From NCBI RefSeq assembly GCF_900021165.1, contig NZ_FCOQ01000022.1, forward strand, positions 120,195 through 184,194: a DNA stretch of 64,000 nucleotides, read 5' to 3'. The stretch comes from Paenibacillus phocaeensis. GTDB lineage: Bacteria; Bacillota; Bacilli; Paenibacillales; Paenibacillaceae. A program made the translations under genes and the position numbers. Below the pieces are notes generated by a model that saw only the letters and a program-made list of their open reading frames with translations, did no database searches and was not told the DNA's origin. Of the stretch, positions 8,375 through 17,220 are shown one piece after another (the stretch's first letter is position 1; each line of letters starts with the position of its first letter).

Positions 8375-10306
8375 TTGTTTGATTCCAGGTCCGATTCATC
8401 TTGGGCTTCTGCGGTTACTCCAGAAGAGATCTACTTGTTTCATGAAGGGACATTGTATCAAAGTTACCGCACGTTTGGCGCCCATCCCGTAACCGAAGAG
8501 GGAAGGCGCGGTGTCCGCTTTACCGTTTGGGCCCCGAATGCATGTCAAGTCGCCGTTGTCGCCGACTGGAACGGTTGGATGGGGACACATGATGTACTAT
8601 ATAAGATACCCGATTCGGGAATTTGGACTCGTTTTTTTCCGAATGTTCCAGTTGGAAGTTTCTACAAGTTTGCGATAACAGGACCGGACGGGAAAACTCA
8701 ATTCAAAGCGGATCCCTATGCCTTTCACGCAGAGGTGAGGCCGAAAACCGCTTCGCTCATTACCTCTCTGGAAGGATACGAGTGGGGCGATGAAGCGTGG
8801 ATTCAAGGGCGCAGCACCCCTTATGGACAACCCATGAACATTTATGAGCTGCATTTCGGAACTTGGCGGCAGCGGCCCGATGGATCGTATTACACCTACC
8901 GCGAAATGGCTGATTTATTGATCCCTTATGTCAAAGAGATGGGCTACACTCACATCGAGTTGATGCCGCTTTGCGAGCATCCGTACGATTTGTCCTGGGG
9001 GTATCAGGCTACCGGTTATTTTGCTCCGACCAGCCGCTACGGCGAACCGCAGGATCTGATGTATTTCGTGGATCGCTGTCATCAGGCCGGGATCGGGGTG
9101 CTGCTGGATTGGGTGCCGGGTCATTTTACGAAGGATGACCATGGGCTGCGTCTTTTTGATGGAACGCCGCTGTATGAATATGCGGATCCAGCTAAAGCGG
9201 AAAAACCCGGCTGGGGGACTCTGAGCTTTGACTTTAATAAACCCGAGGTTCGTTCTTTTTTGATCTCCAGTGCGATATATTGGCTTGAAATGTACCATTT
9301 CGACGGGCTGCGAGTGGATGCCGTGACCAGCATGCTTCGGTTTGATTTCGAAAAGCCTTCCTGGGCGGCAGCGCGTAATGAACTCGGCGGCACGGAGAAT
9401 CTGGAGGCGATCGAATTCCTGCGGCAGTTAAATACGGCGGTGTTCCGCTATTTCCCGTATGCCTTGATGATGGCTGAAGAATCGAGCGCCTGGCCGAGGG
9501 TTACCGCTCCTGCGCATCACGGGGGTCTGGGGTTCAATTACAAATGGAATATGGGCTGGATGAACGATACGCTGGATTACTTCGAAACCCCGTTTGGCGA
9601 GCGACCGTATCGCCATCATCTGCTTACCTTTCCGATCTGGTACGCCTATTCGGAGAACTTCGCGCTTCCGCTGTCCCATGACGAGGTGGTGCACGGCAAA
9701 AAATCACTGCTGGATAAGATGCCGGGCACCTACGAGCAGAAATTTGCCGGACTTCGCCTGCTGCTGGGGTATCAGCTGACCTCTCCGGGGAAAAAACTGA
9801 TATTTATGGGCGCTGAATTCGGCCAATTTATCGAATGGCGGGATCAAGGGGAGTTGGACTGGTTTCTCCTCGAATACGATGCACATCGGAATATCCACGG
9901 TTACTGTCAGGCGCTGAATCGCTTCTACCTGCAGGAACCTGCACTTTGGGAGCTGGACCATGATCCGGAGGGATATCAGTGGATGATTCCGGACGACGAC
10001 AAGCAAAGTGTGATTGCGTTTGTGCGAAAAGGCAAGCAGCCGCATGCTCCGCTGCTTGTGATGCTGAATTTTCAGCCGGAGGCGCGAAGCGGGTATCGCG
10101 TTGGCGTTCCGCTGCCTGGACGATACGAGCTTGTGTTTAACAGTGACGATGTGCAATTCGGAGGCTTAGGGAACCCGCAGCCACAAGTGCTTCGCAGTGA
10201 GAGAGAAGCCTGGAACGGTCAACCTCAAAGCCTGACCGTAACGCTTCCTCCGCTGAGCATGACGGTATGGAAGCGTCAAGCGCCAAGAAGGAGGGCGAAA
10301 GGATGA
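8375..10306 (+). CDS. glgB: 1,4-alpha-glucan branching enzyme
   Basis: A GH13 enzyme of about 643 residues that cuts alpha-1,4 chains and rejoins them as alpha-1,6 branches. It has an N-terminal CBM48 domain (VRFTVWAPNA, VADWNGW), the TGYFAPTSRYG region, nucleophile Asp in LRVDAVTSM, acid/base Glu in MAEESSAWP, and the third Asp in LSHDEVVH. I favour TTG 8375, which is 5 nt after AGGGGGTGA; a GTG at 8366 lies inside that ribosome site. The stop overlaps the glgA start (ATGA). Length is normal for short-type GlgB. Confidence 0.95.
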   Translation: MFDSRSDSSWASAVTPEEIYLFHEGTLYQSYRTFGAHPVTEEGRRGVRFTVWAPNACQVAVVADWNGWMGTHDVLYKIPDSGIWTRFFPNVPVGSFYKFAITGPDGKTQFKADPYAFHAEVRPKTASLITSLEGYEWGDEAWIQGRSTPYGQPMNIYELHFGTWRQRPDGSYYTYREMADLLIPYVKEMGYTHIELMPLCEHPYDLSWGYQATGYFAPTSRYGEPQDLMYFVDRCHQAGIGVLLDWVPGHFTKDDHGLRLFDGTPLYEYADPAKAEKPGWGTLSFDFNKPEVRSFLISSAIYWLEMYHFDGLRVDAVTSMLRFDFEKPSWAAARNELGGTENLEAIEFLRQLNTAVFRYFPYALMMAEESSAWPRVTAPAHHGGLGFNYKWNMGWMNDTLDYFETPFGERPYRHHLLTFPIWYAYSENFALPLSHDEVVHGKKSLLDKMPGTYEQKFAGLRLLLGYQLTSPGKKLIFMGAEFGQFIEWRDQGELDWFLLEYDAHRNIHGYCQALNRFYLQEPALWELDHDPEGYQWMIPDDDKQSVIAFVRKGKQPHAPLLVMLNFQPEARSGYRVGVPLPGRYELVFNSDDVQFGGLGNPQPQVLRSEREAWNGQPQSLTVTLPPLSMTVWKRQAPRRRAKG

Positions 10307-11733
10307 ACATCTTATTTGCTGCGGCGGAGGCCGCGCCGTTTATCAAGATGGGAGGGCTGGCCGACGTCATCGGCGCGTTGCCGAAAGCGTTGATCGAAGC
10401 CGGCCATGACGTGCGGATCATTCTGCCAAGATACCGTGAAATGCCGCCCGTTTACCGGGAGCGATTGGAGCATTTAGGGACCGGTGTTGTCCCGGTGGGT
10501 TGGCGGAAGAAATATGGCGGCCTCTCCAGGATGAACTGGGAGGGGATGACCGTGTATATGATCGACAACGAGGATTACTTCGGCAGGGACGGCGTCTATG
10601 GACATTGGGACGATGGCGAACGGTTTGCCTTTCTGGATCGTGCCGTGCTGGAACTGCTTCCGCTGACCGGATTTCTTCCTGATGTCATCCACTGCCATGA
10701 TTGGCATACGGCGATGATCCCTTTACTGCTGCAAGAGCATTACCACGATCGGCCGGAGTACAAGAATATCCGCACCGTCTATACGGTACATAATCTGTTG
10801 TATCAAGGCATTTTCCCGGAAGGGGTGCTTGGGGATTTGCTAGGGCTGCCTTGGAAAGTCTTCACGCCGGAAGGCGTGGAGTATTACGGCAACGTGAGCT
10901 TCATGAAAGCCGGCTTGGTGTACGCCGACCATGTGACGACGGTTAGCCCTACGTATGCGGAGGAGATCAAGACGGAGCATTACGGCTACGGGTTGGATGG
11001 TTTGCTTCGCTCGCTGGGCGGGCGCTTATCGGGGATCGTCAACGGAATCGACGCCCGGACGTACGACCCGGAGACGGATCTGGAGCTGTTTGCCCGTTAC
11101 GGCCGCAATCTGGAGCAGAAGCGAGCCAATAAACCGGCGCTCCAGCGGGAGCTCGGAATACCGGAAGCGCCGAATACGCCGCTCGTTTCCATGGTCACCC
11201 GTCTGGTCGAGCCGAAGGGGCTGGATTTGGTGATTCGGGTCCTGGATGAATGGCTGAACGAAGAAGAGGTGCAATTTGTACTGCTGGGCACGGGGGATCC
11301 CACATATGAAGACTGGTTCCGGGAAGCGGCGTTACGGCACCCGGGCAAGCTGGCGGTGCAGATCAAATTCAGCGAGGCCTTGTCCAGACGCATCTATGCC
11401 GGGAGTGATCTGTTTCTTATGCCATCGCGGTTCGAGCCCTGCGGGATCAGCCAATTGCTGGCGCTGCGGTATGGAACGATCCCTGTAGTCCGGGAAACCG
11501 GCGGTTTAAACGATACTGTGCGCTCCTATAACGAAGCAACGGGCGAGGGGAACGGCTTCACATTCCGCAATTACAACGCGCACGATATGCTGCATACGCT
11601 GCAGCGGGCCTTGTCTTTCTATCGTCAGCCTGAGCACTGGAGCCGGATCACGGCGAATGCCTTCAATGGCGACTACGGATGGGATGCCTCGGCACGGCAA
11701 TATATCGAGATCTACGAAAGTCTGAAGAAATAG
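10303..11733 (+). CDS. glgA: Glycogen synthase (ADP-glucose)
   Basis: A 476-residue GT5 glycosyltransferase that extends alpha-1,4-glucan from ADP-glucose. The N-terminal KMGGLADVIGALPKAL carries the Lys of the KxGGL ADP-glucose site. The C-terminal domain has the catalytic Glu in PSRFEPCGISQL and the RETGGLNDTV segment. ATG 10303 overlaps the glgB stop and is preceded by AAGGAGG; an in-frame ATG 36 nt earlier would give an atypical extension. Translational coupling suggests co-ordinated GlgB/GlgA levels. Confidence 0.95.
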   Translation: MNILFAAAEAAPFIKMGGLADVIGALPKALIEAGHDVRIILPRYREMPPVYRERLEHLGTGVVPVGWRKKYGGLSRMNWEGMTVYMIDNEDYFGRDGVYGHWDDGERFAFLDRAVLELLPLTGFLPDVIHCHDWHTAMIPLLLQEHYHDRPEYKNIRTVYTVHNLLYQGIFPEGVLGDLLGLPWKVFTPEGVEYYGNVSFMKAGLVYADHVTTVSPTYAEEIKTEHYGYGLDGLLRSLGGRLSGIVNGIDARTYDPETDLELFARYGRNLEQKRANKPALQRELGIPEAPNTPLVSMVTRLVEPKGLDLVIRVLDEWLNEEEVQFVLLGTGDPTYEDWFREAALRHPGKLAVQIKFSEALSRRIYAGSDLFLMPSRFEPCGISQLLALRYGTIPVVRETGGLNDTVRSYNEATGEGNGFTFRNYNAHDMLHTLQRALSFYRQPEHWSRITANAFNGDYGWDASARQYIEIYESLKK

Positions 11734-11762
11734 CGGACGCCTGGCGCCCGCTCTTCTTGTTC
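11732..11762. terminator. Weak terminator-like hairpin
   Basis: GC-rich arms (AGCGGACGCC and GGCGCCCGCT, one mismatch) with an effectively small loop, followed by a pyrimidine-rich but not pure T tail, between convergent glgA and the neopullulanase gene. Confidence 0.4.
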
Positions 11763-13511
11763 TTAGGGTTGAAGATGCCGATACAGAATGCGAAAGCCAT
11801 AAGCCTCAAGGGAAATGCTCATGATCCCGTTCGCCGGGGCTACGGATTCTTCGGTCAAGGCATCACGCCAATCGTTCGTCTGAATCGGATGCGTTAATGT
11901 GACCGGCTTAGGCGTGTTGTTCATCCACACGGTAAAATGCATCTGCTGATCCATCCGTTCATACACGATACACGGATCGCCCGGCTCGGCATGCAAGAAC
12001 CGAAACCGACCGTGGCGGAGAGCCGGATGCCGCTTGCGCAGCCCGATCATCAGTTTGTAGAAATCGTAGAGCTCCCGGTCTTGTTTGCTGCGATCCCACT
12101 CCATGCATTTGCGGCAATCCGGATCCCCGTCACCGGTCAATCCGATTTCATCGCCGTAAAACACGCATGGTGTCCCAGTGTACGTAAACAGAAACACAAC
12201 GCATAACTTCAATCTCCGCTTGTCGCCGCCGACGCGTGTCAGCAGGCGCGGCGTGTCATGGCTGCCCAGCATGTTAAAGACAACTTCATTCGTTTGATGC
12301 GGATACCGCATGATCAACGAGCCCATCTCGTCGGAGAAGGCGGCTCCATCGACTCCGCCGGTGAAGAACTCCAACACTTTATCGGCGAACGGATAGTTCA
12401 TGACGGAATCGAATTGATCTCCCAGCAGCCAGTTCAGCGAATCGCTCCAAACCTCCCCGATCAGATAAGCTTCCGGATTGGCCTGCTTCACGACCTGCCG
12501 AAATTCGCGCCAGAACGGATGGTCGACTTCATTGGCTACGTCAAGCCTCCAGCCGTCTATTTTGATCTCCTTGATCCAATATTCGGCGACGCCCAGCAAA
12601 TATTTCCGCAAATCGGGGTTGGCCGTATTAAATTTAGGCATATTAGGAAAAAAACCAAACGTATCATAAGTAGGAACCCCATTTTCCACCTTTGCCGGAA
12701 AAGAGTTGACGTGAAACCAGCCGGCGTAGGGGGAGGATTCTCCATTTTTGAGCACATCCTGAAACGGAGGGAAATGCTCGCCGCAATGGTTAAACACCGC
12801 GTCCAACACAACGCGGATGCCCCGGTCGTGACAGCGTTCCACCAAGGTTTTCAGCAGCTCATTATCGCCGAATTGGGGATCGACCTGCTTATAATCCATG
12901 ATATCGTATTTATGGTTGGACGGAGCTGTAAACAATGGCGTCAAGTAAAGTGCCGTAATGCCCAGATCGGATAAATCGTCCAGATGATCAATAATCCCCT
13001 GCAAATCACCGCCGAAATAGTTCTCGCGTGTCGGCTTGCCGCCCCAAGCTTCCACCGGTTTGGGGTCATTGGAAGGGTCCCCGTTAGCGAATCGTTCCGG
13101 CATGATCTGATAAAATACCGCCTGTTTCGCCCATTCCGGCACCCGGACCACTTCAATCTCATGGATGTAAGAGAATTCGAAACATTCGCCGGGAGGTTGC
13201 GGGGCTTCCGATTGAACCCCCGTGTCCAGCAGATATACCGTTTCCGTCCCCGCCGTCAGTTTAAAGGCATAGGAGAGGCGTTTGAATTTGGGACGTACGG
13301 CAACCTCCCAGTAATCAAACATGCGGTCATGAGCCGCTTTTTCCATCGGCAGTTCCAAATAAGTCCCCGACCAGTCGTATTTATCCCCGGTCATTGCGTA
13401 GACCTGCTCCACATCATCCCGTTTGGTACGGATGCGGAGATGAATGGTGGATGGATCGTAGGCATAAGCCCATTTATCCCGGGGAACATGATAGAGCGCT
13501 TCAAGCAACAC
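11763..13511 (-). CDS. Neopullulanase/cyclomaltodextrinase-type GH13
   Basis: A 582-residue alpha-amylase-family enzyme hydrolysing small maltodextrins, cyclodextrins or pullulan in the cytoplasm (no signal peptide). An N-terminal CBM34-like domain (EALYHVPRDKWAYAYD) precedes the barrel. Catalytic motifs are VLDAVFNH, GWRLDVANEV (nucleophile Asp), EVWSD (acid Glu) and NMLGSHDTPR. The MPERF and YFGGDLQGI segments are neopullulanase hallmarks. GTG 13511 has GAGGAGG 10 nt upstream and gives the usual N-terminus; an ATG 54 nt earlier does not. It sits beside glgA, consistent with glycogen/maltodextrin turnover. Confidence 0.93.
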   Translation of the reverse strand: MLLEALYHVPRDKWAYAYDPSTIHLRIRTKRDDVEQVYAMTGDKYDWSGTYLELPMEKAAHDRMFDYWEVAVRPKFKRLSYAFKLTAGTETVYLLDTGVQSEAPQPPGECFEFSYIHEIEVVRVPEWAKQAVFYQIMPERFANGDPSNDPKPVEAWGGKPTRENYFGGDLQGIIDHLDDLSDLGITALYLTPLFTAPSNHKYDIMDYKQVDPQFGDNELLKTLVERCHDRGIRVVLDAVFNHCGEHFPPFQDVLKNGESSPYAGWFHVNSFPAKVENGVPTYDTFGFFPNMPKFNTANPDLRKYLLGVAEYWIKEIKIDGWRLDVANEVDHPFWREFRQVVKQANPEAYLIGEVWSDSLNWLLGDQFDSVMNYPFADKVLEFFTGGVDGAAFSDEMGSLIMRYPHQTNEVVFNMLGSHDTPRLLTRVGGDKRRLKLCVVFLFTYTGTPCVFYGDEIGLTGDGDPDCRKCMEWDRSKQDRELYDFYKLMIGLRKRHPALRHGRFRFLHAEPGDPCIVYERMDQQMHFTVWMNNTPKPVTLTHPIQTNDWRDALTEESVAPANGIMSISLEAYGFRILYRHLQP

Positions 13512-13713
13512 GGATTCGGTGCCTCCTCTGCAAATGGCTTGTGATCGTTGATTGATTAGGCACATTATTCCCCAACACGCCGCAGAGCATGAACACCCCC
13601 AGCAAACCTAACATAAATATTCAGCAAATTGACCAAAGTATGATAAATGAGACGCCACGCGGGTTGTTTCATATGGCAACTGTGAATATCTTATGAATGC
13701 TATGAAAATTGTT

Positions 13714-13742
13714 TTGCATATATATACATTCTGATTTATAAT
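13714..13742 (+). promoter_or_regulatory. Promoter of amino acid ABC operon
   Basis: TTGCAT, a 17-nt spacer and TATAAT, ending 56 bp before the binding-protein start. Confidence 0.55.
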
Positions 13743-13798
13743 TAGCCCAGTAATCATCTTAGAGTGAAAATTAGTCAAGCAGAATAGGAGAGAGAAGT

Positions 13799-14650
13799 AT
13801 GAAGAAATGGGGCATGTTACTCGTAGCCGTTATGATGGTAACTTTGGTGCTGGCCGCCTGTGGTCAGGAAAAAAATAACAGCGGAAACACCGCAAACAAC
13901 GCCGGTCAAGCCGCGAATCAAAATGAAAGCCAAGCGGGCGGCGAGCAAACCGAACCGGCCAAGAAGCTGATCGTCGGCATGAGCGCGGACTTCCCGCCGT
14001 ACGAGTTCCACATTAAGAACGATAAAGGCGAAGACGAAATCGTCGGGTTCGATGTGGAGATCGCCAAGGAAATCGCCAAGGATTTGGGCGCTGAGCTGGA
14101 AATCAAGGATTTGAAATTCGACACGCTGCTGAACGAACTGTCGAGCGGCCGGGTCGATCTGGTCATCTCGGGGTTGAGCCCGACTCCGGAACGCGCCGAA
14201 CAAATTGACATGTCGCAAATTTACTACAAGGCGGAGCAAGCCATAGTGACCCGCGAAGCGGATAAAGATAAATTCAGCACGATGGAATCGCTGGAAGGCG
14301 CCAAAATCGGCGTTCAGCAAGGATCTATCCAAGAGGACATGGGCAAGGAAATCCCGAATGCCAAATTGACTTCGCTGGCCAAAATCAATGATATTATTAT
14401 GCAGCTAAATACAAACCGCGTTGATGCGGCCATTCTGGAAGGTCCGGTTGCGGAATCGTTCGTGAAGAATGTGAAGGGCCTGGTGATCACCGATGCCAAG
14501 CCTGTAACTGAGGATGAAGGCTACGTGATCGGCATCAAGAAGGGCAACCAGGAGCTGTTGGATCAAGTGAACGCAACGCTGGATCGCTTGATCGGCGACG
14601 GCAGCATTGATCGATTCGTTGCTGATGCAAGTGCGTTGTCGGAGAAATAA
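13799..14650 (+). CDS. Polar amino acid ABC substrate-binding lipoprotein
   Basis: A 283-residue lipoprotein (lipobox LAAC, Cys21) with a Ser/Asn/Glu-rich linker to about residue 55, then a family-3 solute-binding domain: GMSADFPPYEF, GFDVEIAKEIAKDLG, SGLSPTPER. The family captures arginine, lysine, histidine, glutamine or cystine outside the cell; the signature does not fix which. GGAGAGAG precedes the ATG. A terminator hairpin separates it from the permease, which should make the binding protein more abundant than the membrane part. Confidence 0.93.
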   Translation: MKKWGMLLVAVMMVTLVLAACGQEKNNSGNTANNAGQAANQNESQAGGEQTEPAKKLIVGMSADFPPYEFHIKNDKGEDEIVGFDVEIAKEIAKDLGAELEIKDLKFDTLLNELSSGRVDLVISGLSPTPERAEQIDMSQIYYKAEQAIVTREADKDKFSTMESLEGAKIGVQQGSIQEDMGKEIPNAKLTSLAKINDIIMQLNTNRVDAAILEGPVAESFVKNVKGLVITDAKPVTEDEGYVIGIKKGNQELLDQVNATLDRLIGDGSIDRFVADASALSEK

Positions 14651-14666
14651 TCACGGTATCCTTCTG

Positions 14667-14706
14667 CAGAAAATAGCGAAACCCATTCGCTATTTTCTGT
14701 TTTTTT
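14667..14706 (+). terminator. Intra-operon terminator/attenuator
   Basis: A perfect 13-bp stem (CAGAAAATAGCGA with its complement), 7-nt loop and seven T residues, between the binding-protein and permease genes. Confidence 0.8.
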
Positions 14707-14746
14707 GCGTAAGGGTTTGAGGTAAAGGAGGAGGAAGGAAGGCATT

Positions 14747-15409
14747 ATGGATCTTATTTCGATGTTTATGGAATACCGCAGTTACTTCTTGGCCGGCGTG
14801 CAGTATACGCTGCTGTTGGCGGCGATCAGCGTGTTTTGCGGCTTTATCCTCGGATTGTTGATCGCGCTGCTGCGTATGTCGCCATGGGGGATCGTACGCT
14901 TCTTCGGCCATGCCTGGGTCGAATTTCTGCGCGGCACGCCAATGATGGTCCAGCTCTTGATCATTCACTACGGATTTGCGTTTATGTTTGACGTCAACTT
15001 CACGCCGATTCAATCCGGGGCGATCACGCTGTCGATCAACAGTTCGGCTTATTTGGCGGAAATATTCCGCGCCGGCATTCAAGGCGTCGACCGGGGGCAG
15101 GGTGAAGCAGCCCGTTCCTTGGGCATGACCAAAGGGATGGCCATGCGTCACATCATCATTCCGCAAGCGATCAAATCGGTGCTCCCCGCCATCGGCAACG
15201 AGTTTATTACGATCATCAAAGAATCGTCGATCGTATCGATCATCGGTACGGCGGAACTGATCTATCAAGCGCAGTCGGTCGTAACGATCACGTATGATGG
15301 GATGACGCCATATTTGATTATCGCGATCATGTACTTTATTCTGACATTCACGCTGTCCCGTATTTTAGGCGTGTTCGAAAGGAAGTTGAAGACCAGTGAT
15401 CACCGTTAA
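14747..15409 (+). CDS. Polar amino acid ABC permease
   Basis: A 220-residue inner-membrane permease of the His/Glu/Gln/Arg class with about five hydrophobic spans. The EAA loop is [20 protein letters not shown] near residues 122-141, where it contacts the ATPase. The [11 protein letters not shown] segment is typical. GGAGGAGGAAGGAAGG lies upstream. It overlaps the ATPase gene by 14 nt. It would work as a homodimer, since only one permease gene is present. Confidence 0.93.
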   Translation: MDLISMFMEYRSYFLAGVQYTLLLAAISVFCGFILGLLIALLRMSPWGIVRFFGHAWVEFLRGTPMMVQLLIIHYGFAFMFDVNFTPIQSGAITLSINSSAYLAEIFRAGIQGVDRGQGEAARSLGMTKGMAMRHIIIPQAIKSVLPAIGNEFITIIKESSIVSIIGTAELIYQAQSVVTITYDGMTPYLIIAIMYFILTFTLSRILGVFERKLKTSDHR

Positions 15410-16118
15410 AGGCTTGCATAAAAAATTCGGCCAACTGCATATTTTGCGCGGCATCGACCTGGAAATCTCCAAAGGGGAAGTCGTTGTCGTGATTGGTCCG
15501 AGCGGATCGGGAAAAAGCACGTTTCTCCGCTGCCTGAACCTGCTGGAGGTTCCGACCGAAGGAGAGATCACATTCGAGGGGGCATCCATCACCGGCAAAG
15601 GACATGATATTAATAAAACCCGTGAGAAAATGGGGATGGTGTTCCAGCATTTCAATCTGTTCCCGCACAAGACAGTGATTGACAATATTACGCTTGCCCC
15701 GATTCGCGTTAGAAAGCTCGACAAAGGCAAAGCTGAAGCGATTGCCATGGACCTGCTGCATACGGTTGGGCTTGAAGACAAGCGGGATGCCTATCCGGCC
15801 CAGCTGTCCGGCGGTCAGAAGCAGCGGATCGCGATCGCCCGCGCACTGGCCATGGAACCGCATGTGATGCTGTTTGATGAGCCGACATCGGCGCTGGATC
15901 CGGAGATGGTCGGGGAAGTGCTCGACGTCATGAAGAACCTGGCGGAGAGAGGGATGACGATGGTCATTGTTACCCATGAGATGGGGTTTGCCCGGGAAGT
16001 TGGCGACCGGATTCTGTTTATGGATCAAGGCGTAATTCTCGAGCAGGGAACGCCGCAAGAAGTATTTGGCGCACCGAAGCATCAGCGCACACAGGATTTT
16101 CTGAGCAAGGTCTTATAA
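15396..16118 (+). CDS. Polar amino acid ABC ATPase
   Basis: A 240-residue ATPase of the GlnQ/HisP type: Walker [10 protein letters not shown] near residue 35, Q-loop in [10 protein letters not shown], signature LSGGQKQR, Walker [15 protein letters not shown] and H-loop His in VTHEM. The start is GTG with GGAAG upstream inside the permease gene. It completes the importer with the preceding permease and lipoprotein. Confidence 0.95.
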   Translation: MITVKGLHKKFGQLHILRGIDLEISKGEVVVVIGPSGSGKSTFLRCLNLLEVPTEGEITFEGASITGKGHDINKTREKMGMVFQHFNLFPHKTVIDNITLAPIRVRKLDKGKAEAIAMDLLHTVGLEDKRDAYPAQLSGGQKQRIAIARALAMEPHVMLFDEPTSALDPEMVGEVLDVMKNLAERGMTMVIVTHEMGFAREVGDRILFMDQGVILEQGTPQEVFGAPKHQRTQDFLSKVL

Positions 16119-16131
16119 GCACAACTCAGCG

Positions 16132-16163
16132 ACCGTCCGAACCTCCATTCGGGCGGTTTATTT
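16132..16163 (+). terminator. Terminator after ABC operon
   Basis: A 10-bp stem, ACCGTCCGAA with TTCGGGCGGT (one G-T pair), followed by TTATTT. Confidence 0.65.
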
Positions 16164-16294
16164 CGGTCTTGCCAGCGCCGAACGTACGATCGAATTTAAC
16201 CTTCCGTTTACGATTGGACACAAAAATGTAACCCGTCCGATCAAGGTTTTTCGCCACTTGGTGGGAATTACCTGAACAATTGGTTACAAAATTG

Positions 16295-16303
16295 TGATAT
16301 ATT
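16295..16303 (+). promoter_or_regulatory. Extended -10 element
   Basis: TGATATATT (TG-n-TATATT) without a convincing -35 box, about 40 bp upstream of the leader ORF. A GGTTACA stretch precedes it; I cannot assign a regulator such as WalR from one half-site. Confidence 0.35.
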
Positions 16304-16343
16304 CAATAGGCCGAAACCTGAACCTAGGTGCGGAGGACGAAAG

Positions 16344-16496
16344 ATGAGAACGAACCGTGTTGAACGTCTTCGTTTTCTTGGGGTGAAGCGCATCCATCGG
16401 TTGCGCCGGGAACGATCCTTTTTCCCGAATCCGACAACTAACTCCGCAGGCGCAGTAAAAGGAGGGCATTTCATTGAAAAGTCGCATTTGGTCTAA
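16344..16496 (+). CDS. Small basic leader ORF overlapping LysM-3D gene
   Basis: A 50-codon ORF from ATG 16344 with an excellent GGAGGACGAAAG ribosome site. The product is rich in Arg/Lys (MRTNRVERLRFLG, then IHRLRRERSFF) and has no recognisable domain. It ends at TAA 16494-16496, inside the next gene, in another frame. The ribosome site of the LysM-3D gene lies within this ORF. It could be a translated regulatory leader or a chance frame; I cannot identify homologues. Confidence 0.45.
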   Translation: MRTNRVERLRFLGVKRIHRLRRERSFFPNPTTNSAGAVKGGHFIEKSHLV

Positions 16497-17181
16497 AATT
16501 GCAGCATCGGCGCTCCTCGCCGCAAGTTTGACGATTACCCTGCAGACGGCATCCGTTCATGCAGACGCGGTACATAAGGCCGTGGAGGGAGACACCTTTT
16601 ATCTTCTTGCCAAGCAATACGGTGTAGATATGAACAAGCTGATGGCCGCGAATCCATCGGTTAACCCGTTAAATATTTACGAGGACTTAAATATTGTCAT
16701 TCCGGGAGCGGAAACCCACGCCATGGCACTGGCATCCGCCGCTCCGGTGAAACCGGAGTCCGCACCGGCACCGGCATCTGCTTCCGCAACCGCAACGGCT
16801 TCCAAGCTGAAGGTCATGTCCAACGAGAATGTCGTTGAGGCTTGGGGGAAAACTTTTACTTACTCGCAGACCCTTAGTGTGAAAGCTTCGGCATATACCG
16901 CAGCGGCCGGCGAAAATGGGAAATGGGGCGCGGTGGACTACTTCGGCAACCCGCTGAAGCTCGGCACCATCGCCGTGGATCCCACAGTCATTCCGATGGG
17001 CACGAAGGTGCTCGTGACCGGTCACAGCCATGAAGGCCTGCCCGATCAAGCCTTTTTAGCGACAGCCAGCGACCAGGGCGGCGCCATTAAAGGCAACCGC
17101 ATCGACATCTTCATTCCCGGCAGTGCAGCGGCTGCAAAAGAGTTTGGTTTTCAGAATGTAACCCTATACGTCTTAAATTAA
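16474..17181 (+). CDS. Secreted LysM-3D cell-wall protein
   Basis: A 235-residue exported protein. Signal peptide about 1-31, cleaved near VHADA; a LysM peptidoglycan-binding domain about 32-76 (VEGDTFYLLAKQYGVD); an Ala/Pro/Ser linker about 85-112; and a C-terminal 3D domain about 130-235 with the three acidic sites in AVDP, ASDQGGAIKGNRIDIF. The domain is shared with MltA-type lytic transglycosylases and YocH/YorM-like autolysins. TTG start with AAAGGAGGG upstream. Expected function: cell-wall remodelling. Confidence 0.92.
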   Translation: MKSRIWSKIAASALLAASLTITLQTASVHADAVHKAVEGDTFYLLAKQYGVDMNKLMAANPSVNPLNIYEDLNIVIPGAETHAMALASAAPVKPESAPAPASASATATASKLKVMSNENVVEAWGKTFTYSQTLSVKASAYTAAAGENGKWGAVDYFGNPLKLGTIAVDPTVIPMGTKVLVTGHSHEGLPDQAFLATASDQGGAIKGNRIDIFIPGSAAAAKEFGFQNVTLYVLN

Positions 17182-17185
17182 GACA

Positions 17186-17218
17186 AACAAGAGCTCCCTC
17201 GCCGAGGGGGCTCTTGTT
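17186..17218. terminator. Bidirectional terminator
   Basis: A 15-bp stem, AACAAGAGCTCCCTC with GAGGGGGCTCTTGTT (one G-T pair), and a 3-nt loop, between convergent cell-wall genes. Confidence 0.8.
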
Positions 17219-17220
17219 CA

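Noticed and set aside
12258..12974. Plus-strand frame opposite the neopullulanase
   Set aside because: Shadow of a conserved GH13 gene; no domain.
16159..16473. c-di-AMP (ydaO-type) riboswitch before the LysM-3D gene
   Set aside because: Such leaders often precede wall hydrolases, but the conserved blocks are not visible here.
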